NCBI GenBank assembly: GCA_964553405.1
Contig: CAZKLS010000109.1
Coordinates: 1-9,311 of the forward strand
Direction of reading: 5' to 3'
DNA length: 9,311 nt
Source: DATIRA01 sp964553405
GTDB taxonomy: Bacteria > Pseudomonadota > Gammaproteobacteria > Steroidobacterales > Steroidobacteraceae
Part shown: positions 5,695-9,311 of the stretch, one piece after another
Layout: every line of letters starts with the position of its first letter
Position numbering within the stretch: position 1 is the stretch's first letter
Made by a program: the position numbers and the translations under genes
Notes under the pieces: generated by a model
The model's database searches: none
Seen by the model: only the letters and a program-made list of their open reading frames with translations
Told to the model about the DNA's origin: nothing

Positions 5695-6078
5695 ATGAAC
5701 TTGATTGCGCGACGTTTGCTTATTCCAGCAGTCCTGCTGGCTGCTCTCGCGGGCACGTCCGGCTGCGTCAAGACCACCACGACGACACAGGCCGCGCCTG
5801 CGGGATCAGCGGCTGCCGCGGTGCAGGTGCTCTACAGTCCGCCGACCGACCGACAATACAACGAGCTTGGACTGGTCACTACGCAGTCCGGCCAGACTGT
5901 CTTCCACGACCGCAGCGCGCAGGGGATGATCGCGAAGCTCCAGGAGGAAGCCGCGAAGCTCGGCGCCGATGCGATCATCGTGCGCGGCATGAAAGAGGGC
6001 AGCTGGGGTCTGAAGGGTGGCGGCAATACGGGATTCGATCGCGGAAACGCGGACGCGATAGCGATCAAGTTCGAATAA
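5695..6078 (+). CDS. Small lipoprotein of unknown function
   Basis: The 127-residue product has a basic start (A-R-R at 5-7), a hydrophobic stretch to residue 19 and the lipobox-like T-S-G-C with C24 as the lipidation site. The -3 Thr is less usual than Leu but tolerated. A Thr-rich linker (T-T-T-T-T-Q, 27-32) leads to a small domain: Y-N-E-L-G-L-V at about 55-61, L-Q-E-E-A-A-K-L-G-A-D-A-I-I-V at about 82-96 and A-D-A-I-A-I-K-F at the end. The ELG.V, A..LGADAII and A.AI.F order resembles the small alpha/beta fold of RcsF- and YbjQ-like proteins; this is a fold-level resemblance, not an assignment. The final Asp-Ala-Ile strand closes such domains. ATG 5695 was chosen because GAGGA lies 9 nt upstream and it starts the signal peptide; an in-frame GTG at 5623 would add 24 unlikely residues. 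No inner-membrane retention Asp follows C24 (it is Val-Lys), so outer-membrane sorting is expected. Confidence 0.85.
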   Translation: MNLIARRLLIPAVLLAALAGTSGCVKTTTTTQAAPAGSAAAAVQVLYSPPTDRQYNELGLVTTQSGQTVFHDRSAQGMIAKLQEEAAKLGADAIIVRGMKEGSWGLKGGGNTGFDRGNADAIAIKFE

Positions 6079-6141
6079 CAACAGGCGCGCTACGGAAACG
6101 CGACACGCCGGGCTTGCGCCGGCCTCGTGTCCGGCGGGACT

Positions 6142-6181
6142 GCCCGGCGCGGCTGCCGGGCCGGTTCGCTGGCCGGGCCGG
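6142..6181 (+). repeat. GC-rich inverted repeat with duplicated 3' arm
   Basis: GCCCGGC (6142-6148) pairs perfectly with GCCGGGC (6155-6161) across a 6-nt loop. GCCGGGC also recurs at 6172-6178 as part of a direct repeat GCCGGGCCGG (6155-6164 and 6172-6181). One 5' arm could therefore pair with either of two 3' arms. There is no T tract. It lies 64 bp after the lipoprotein stop in sequence with no gene. Confidence 0.5.
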
Positions 6182-6210
6182 AGATGCAGGGCGTGATCAG
6201 CGTTCCCCGG

Positions 6211-6440
6211 ATGATCCTGCAAAGGCGTGCAGTCGCTGCAAAAGCGCAAGACTGGTCGACAGCCATGCTGGACGTGGCCATCGTCGTCGTCGGTATGTTC
6301 ATCGGATTGCAGGTCGTTCGACAGCGCGAAATGCGGGAATCGAACTAGGAACGGGTCCGCACCCAGGACATGGTTCTCGCGGCGCATCGTTACCTGGGGG
6401 CAGGTCACCTGGGGGATCTCGAACGCCTGGAGGCGGCCAT
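6211..6440 (+). pseudogene. Broken family B membrane-anchored protein (remnant)
   Basis: From ATG 6211 a 45-residue frame contains A-Q-D-W-S-T-A-M-L-D-V-A-I-V-V-V-G-M-F-I-G-L-Q-V, nearly the standard anchor of this type of protein (DW...LLD..IVV.GVFIGLQV, then N-W-N and a charged helix). It then stops at TAG 6346-6348. After the stop, the same frame continues with a charged, helix-like stretch (D-M-V-L-A-A-H-R-Y-L, then D-L-E-R-L-E-A-A-I-A-A-D), as expected downstream of the anchor. A different frame offers F-D-S-A-K soon after L-Q-V, where N-W-N-x-A-R is expected. I read this as a family B gene inactivated by at least one frameshift and a stop. The later region to about 6610 has no clear homology in any frame. 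Confidence 0.6.
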
Positions 6441-6495
6441 CGCGGCGGATGGACCAGGCCCGGATCCTCGCGCATCTGGAGAAGGCGACCGCGGG

Positions 6496-6702
6496 TCAGG
6501 CCCTGCCCGGGCTGCCCGGCGCACTCGTCGCGAGATCGCGACCGGGAACCCCAGACGTATCCAAACTCTGCGCCTGCATCGTCACTGTATCGGCTTCGAC
6601 GAGACGCTGAGTGAACGACGCATATCCATCCCCCACGAGTGAGACATGGTCGTCATGCTCTTTCAGCGCGCGCACGTGATTCGTGACCGAGCGCAGCCTC
6701 AT
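6496..6702 (-). CDS. Possible small protein downstream of the DUF819 gene
   Basis: This 68-residue ORF starts 11 nt after the DUF819 stop on the same strand, with AGGA 6-7 nt before the ATG, so it could be the last gene of that operon. The first part (R-S-V-T-N-H-V-R-A-L-K-E-H-D-D-H-V) is a plausible amphipathic helix. The last 20 residues are Gly/Pro/Ala/Ser-rich and look like chance. There is no signal peptide or membrane segment, and I recognise no family. It overlaps, on the other strand, the decayed tail of the family B remnant, so it may be noise. Confidence 0.28.
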   Translation of the reverse strand: MRLRSVTNHVRALKEHDDHVSLVGDGYASFTQRLVEADTVTMQAQSLDTSGVPGRDLATSAPGSPGRA

Positions 6703-6713
6703 CCGTCATCCTG

Positions 6714-7886
6714 CTAGGTGGCAATACGTCCAAGCAGCCAGGCGCAGGCGAGGCCTCCGTAGATGCCGAGCACGTAACCTGCGACGGCCATCAGCAGTCC
6801 GACCGGCGCCATCGCCGGATGGTAGACGCTCGCAACGACCGGAGCGGATGCGGCGCCACCCACGTTCGCCATGCTGCCCGTTGCGATGAAGAACAGCGGC
6901 GCTCGGAGCAGTCGGGCCGCTACCAACAGCACGGCGACGTGCACGGCGATCCAGACCACGCCGGCCGCGAGATACAACGGCGCCTGCAGCACCGCGTGCA
7001 GATCCGCTTGTGCGCCGATCGATGCCATCAGCAGGTAGAGCGCGACATAACCGAGGCGGGAGGCACCGACTTCCTCGAGGCGGCGAACCGGTGTGAACGA
7101 CATTGCCAGCCCGACCGTCACGACGATCAGCACGGCCCACGTGGCGTGCGAGATGATGACCGGATCGCCAAGCGGATCGAGCGAATTGCCGAGTTCTACG
7201 GCGGCGACTGCGCCGCCCATGCCGATGCCGAGCAATAGCGCGGCGTCCCGCAAGGTGAGTGGGTGTCGCAGCTCGTCGAGCGATGCAAGCCGGCGGTTCG
7301 TGTCTTCGAGTGACGTCGTGTCCGCGCCGGACCAGCGGTCGAAACGCTGCTGCCAGCCGCTGAAGAGAAGCAGCACGCCCATCCATCCGTAGCCGACGAC
7401 GGTGTCGACGACGATGATCGGACCGAGCGCCGAATCCGGGGTGCCCACACTCGCGGCAATCGCAACCATGTTGGCAGTTCCGCCGATCCAGCTGCCGGAC
7501 AGCGCCGCAAATCCGGTCCACGCATCGTCGGGCAGGAAGCGGCCGAAGATCAGGTACGCGATGGGTCCGCCGATCACGATGCCGACCGTTCCTGCCACGA
7601 CCATGCCGAGGGCCACGGGTCCGAGGCGCAGCACGCTGCTGACGTCGATCGCGAGCATCAGCAGCAGCAGCGCCAGCGGCAGCAGGTACGTGCGTATCCA
7701 CGCATAGGCCGGCGAGGAATCCGGCAGCAGGCCGACCGTGGTCGCGAGCATCGGCACGAAATAGCACCAGATGACCGGCGGCAGGTACGTAAAGAGCGTC
7801 TGCAGGCGCGCGACGCCGGCCAGCCAGAAGATCGCGGCGATGATGCCGGCCAGCACTGCCACGTGGGCCATCGGGTCGGTCAACAC
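6714..7886 (-). CDS. DUF819 family multi-pass membrane protein
   Basis: This 390-residue protein of the inner membrane has about ten hydrophobic segments. DUF819 proteins (Bacillus YjcL is one) look like two-fold pseudo-symmetric secondary transporters, but no substrate is established to my knowledge. The signature GSWIGGTANMVAI (131-143) lies in the first half. A related G-S-M-A-N-V-G-G-A-A-S-A-P-V (337-350) lies in the second, as expected for two similar halves with broken-helix motifs. A hydrophilic loop at about 178-212 joins them. I chose GTG 7886: GGGAG stands 10 nt upstream, and M-L-T-D-P-M-A-H-V-A-V-L fits the family's start. ATG 7871 has no ribosome site, and TTG 7952 would overlap the upstream gene and add a polar leader. 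It follows the family B genes at 7930 and 8541 on the same strand, 43 bp after the nearer one, so the three may form an operon. Length is normal for the family. Confidence 0.9.
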   Translation of the reverse strand: MLTDPMAHVAVLAGIIAAIFWLAGVARLQTLFTYLPPVIWCYFVPMLATTVGLLPDSSPAYAWIRTYLLPLALLLLMLAIDVSSVLRLGPVALGMVVAGTVGIVIGGPIAYLIFGRFLPDDAWTGFAALSGSWIGGTANMVAIAASVGTPDSALGPIIVVDTVVGYGWMGVLLLFSGWQQRFDRWSGADTTSLEDTNRRLASLDELRHPLTLRDAALLLGIGMGGAVAAVELGNSLDPLGDPVIISHATWAVLIVVTVGLAMSFTPVRRLEEVGASRLGYVALYLLMASIGAQADLHAVLQAPLYLAAGVVWIAVHVAVLLVAARLLRAPLFFIATGSMANVGGAASAPVVASVYHPAMAPVGLLMAVAGYVLGIYGGLACAWLLGRIAT

Positions 7887-7929
7887 CGTTCTGCGTCTCC
7901 CATCGAGGTGGCTGATGCCGGCTTCCCGG

Positions 7930-8526
7930 TTAGCCGCCGATTTCCTCGTCAAGCAACATCAGGATCTCGTCCACCGCATCTGTGATCGGACGAATATCCC
8001 GCAGGGCAATCTGTTGCAGCTTGTATCGATCAAGTACGTTGTTGACGAAATCTGTATCGACAATCAATGAACGTCTCGGCTTCGGATTCGAAACGAGCTC
8101 TGGTAGGTCCACGTTGATCTCTTCATAGATCGCAAGGTAGGGCCCGATATTCACCCTCGACTTCAGAAAGGGAATCCATCGGTTAGCCAGTCCTTCCTGG
8201 AGAAAAACATCTTCTTCCTGCAGTTCCTCGACCAGACCGCACCAGGAGAGCAGCAGATGGGCCAGCGGCTGATTGTCCACCAGCCTGGCGCCTTCGCTGT
8301 TCAGGAAAGCGGCAACAGCACCTGTGCCCGGGTTGAAGGTCCGGGAGGTCAGAAGCACCAGTGCGACCATTCGATCGTAATCGGGGGTGGAGGGTATTGC
8401 CGCCCCTTCGGGGACGCTCATCAGGGCAATGCAGGCGGCGCTGGTCTCGCGATGTTCAGCTTCGAACATTCGGGTGAGGTTGCAGCCACGTTCCCGGACG
8501 CAACGGCGGTGCACTTGGGTGTTCAT
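7930..8526 (-). CDS. Family B paralog lacking its membrane anchor (member 2)
   Basis: The 198-residue product carries the family B core at 64-102 (F-N-P-G-T-G-A-V, then L-N-S-E-G-A-R-L-V-D-N, then L-L-S-W-C-G-L-V-E-E-L). It aligns closely with residues 102-138 of its upstream neighbour (F-D-P-E-M-G-T-V, then V-E-S-G-N-I-V-L-V-S-D, then L-A-R-W-A-G-L-L-E-Q). Residues 7-50 match the charged helix that follows the anchor in full-length members. The anchor itself, about 40 residues, is missing: the ATG comes just 14 nt after the upstream stop, and no helix could be encoded in between. No ribosome site precedes ATG 8526; the bases before it read CCTCCC in the mRNA. Sample 60-bp stretches of the 3' half are about 47-52% G+C against about 72% in the peptidase, which suggests foreign origin. 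It may be translated by coupling, or be a 5'-truncated pseudogene. Confidence 0.68.
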   Translation of the reverse strand: MNTQVHRRCVRERGCNLTRMFEAEHRETSAACIALMSVPEGAAIPSTPDYDRMVALVLLTSRTFNPGTGAVAAFLNSEGARLVDNQPLAHLLLSWCGLVEELQEEDVFLQEGLANRWIPFLKSRVNIGPYLAIYEEINVDLPELVSNPKPRRSLIVDTDFVNNVLDRYKLQQIALRDIRPITDAVDEILMLLDEEIGG

Positions 8527-8540
8527 GCGAGGGAGGACGT

Positions 8541-9179
8541 TCAGTCGTCTTCGCGCAGGAACGCCAGGATATCCCGCGCGGTCTCGAGCAACTGGCGCTG
8601 GTTGCTCACGGTGTTGTCGAAGAGTGCCAGCATATGACTCATCAGGACCTGGAGCTCGCGTCGCTCGCTGGCCGACCACTGGCCGTCTGCGCTGGCCGTG
8701 GCGAAGGCGGGCATCACTTCCCTTTGCTGGAACGTGACCGCCTGGAGGTTGAAACGACGGCATTGCTCCAGCAGCCCCGCCCAGCGGGCCAGCCGCAGGC
8801 GCAAGTCACGATCGCTGACCAGGACGATGTTGCCGCTCTCGACCAGCGCCTGCACCGTGCCCATCTCGGGATCGAATCCCGCCCAGTCGACGGAGGGGTA
8901 GAACATGCCGAGAATCCGGTCGTCGGTGAGCGTCACGAGCGCCTCGCCGGACAGGCCGTCAAGTATCGCCATCCGGAGCCGTGCTCCCTCGTTGGTCGCG
9001 AGATCGGCCTCGAGTGTGCGGATGTTCGCCTCGAATTCAGCGACCATGTCCTCACGAATCTCGCGCTCGAGCCGGCGATCCTCCCGCTCGGACCACCAGG
9101 ATTCGGCGGCCAGCGCGAGGAATACGCCTATGACGATGACGCCGAATTCCTGGGCCAGCACGGTAGAGCGTCTGGGCAT
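8541..9179 (-). CDS. Membrane-anchored protein of unknown function (family B, member 3)
   Basis: The 212-residue protein has one N-terminal transmembrane helix (about 11-27, E-F-G-V-I-V-I-G-V-F-L-A-L-A-A-E), then S-W-W-S-E-R-E-D-R-R-L-E-R-E and a charged helix to about 65. The family core is at 102-138 (F-D-P-E-M-G-T-V, then E-S-G-N-I-V-L-V-S-D, then L-R-L-R-L-A-R-W), and a C-terminal amphipathic helix follows at 185-210. The anchor and core line up in the same order with the plus-strand gene at 3978, so the two are distant paralogs. A strong ribosome site GGGAGG (9188-9193) lies 8 nt before ATG 9179. It is the first gene of the minus-strand group that continues with the anchorless paralog and the DUF819 transporter. 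No enzymatic motif is visible. A scaffold or regulatory partner of a membrane protein is possible, but that is speculation. Confidence 0.85.
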   Translation of the reverse strand: MPRRSTVLAQEFGVIVIGVFLALAAESWWSEREDRRLEREIREDMVAEFEANIRTLEADLATNEGARLRMAILDGLSGEALVTLTDDRILGMFYPSVDWAGFDPEMGTVQALVESGNIVLVSDRDLRLRLARWAGLLEQCRRFNLQAVTFQQREVMPAFATASADGQWSASERRELQVLMSHMLALFDNTVSNQRQLLETARDILAFLREDD

Positions 9180-9212
9180 CCTGCGATCCTCCCGGCCCGG
9201 CAGGTACCGGGG
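9180..9212 (-). promoter_or_regulatory. Ribosome site and small hairpin before the family B operon
   Basis: On the minus strand GGGAGG (9188-9193) is a near-ideal Shine-Dalgarno sequence 8 nt from the ATG. Just upstream, CCCGG (9207-9211) can pair with either of two CCGGG copies, 9196-9200 or 9191-9195. The second would cover part of the ribosome site. The remaining bases to 9311 hold no ORF and no convincing promoter boxes. Confidence 0.4.
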
Positions 9213-9311
9213 CTTCGATCATCAGCTTATGGGAAACGGTGCCGGTGGTACGGACCTTTCGGTTGCGGCAGACGCAGCGGTCTCGGGCTCCCCTATTCGT
9301 GATTTTGCGCG

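Noticed and set aside
6114..6614. 166-codon plus-strand open frame
   Set aside because: Gly/Arg/Pro-rich composition; it is an out-of-frame reading of the GC-rich hairpins and the family B remnant.
1..9311. CRISPR array, tRNA or rRNA genes, defence or toxin-antitoxin system
   Set aside because: I saw no regularly spaced repeats, no tRNA- or rRNA-like conserved stretches, and no nuclease, helicase or toxin motifs. The small anchored proteins are not assigned to defence for lack of evidence.

Overview
The window is high-GC DNA (about 65-72% G+C in most coding stretches) with Gram-negative secretion signals: a twin-arginine signal peptide, a lipobox and a Sec signal peptide. Gene content (enoyl-CoA hydratase, M20 peptidase, DUF819 permease, IS3-family remnant, and families of small inner-membrane-anchored proteins) best fits an environmental Proteobacterium, probably a gammaproteobacterium. 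That placement is inference. A run of exactly 100 N shows this is a draft or metagenomic scaffold.

Layout, left to right. 77-636: a secreted protein of unknown function and a tiny overlapping ORF, followed by a terminator-like hairpin. 744-2965: a divergent pair, a crotonase-family enoyl-CoA hydratase (minus) and a Tat-exported M20 metallopeptidase (plus), sharing an 80-bp intergenic region with two inverted repeats. The assembly gap removes the first half of the peptidase active site. 2979-3143: what looks like the C-terminal half of a small cupin. 3350-4733: two genes for proteins with one N-terminal transmembrane helix. 4734-5422: a scar holding the 5' half of an IS3-family orfA and then a 182-bp, about 97% identical copy of the 3' part of the gene at 3350. 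5695-6078: a small lipoprotein. 6079-6713: a decayed stretch with GC-rich inverted repeats and the broken N-terminus of another membrane-anchored protein. 6714-9179: a minus-strand group of two paralogous anchored-type proteins followed by a DUF819 membrane protein.

The theme of the right two thirds is repeated small membrane-anchored proteins of unknown function. One family (called family B here: helix with a G-V/M-F/L core, W..ER..R..E stretch, then a D/N-P....T...(L/F)..(S)G...L..D..L...L..W/Y core) has two full members (3978 +, 8541 -), one member without its anchor (7930 -) and one broken remnant (6211 +). A second family (family A) has one full gene (3350) and one partial copy (5231). 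Duplication, an IS remnant, a base-composition shift in one paralog and several truncations make this look like a plastic accessory region. No defence system, CRISPR array, tRNA or rRNA was seen.
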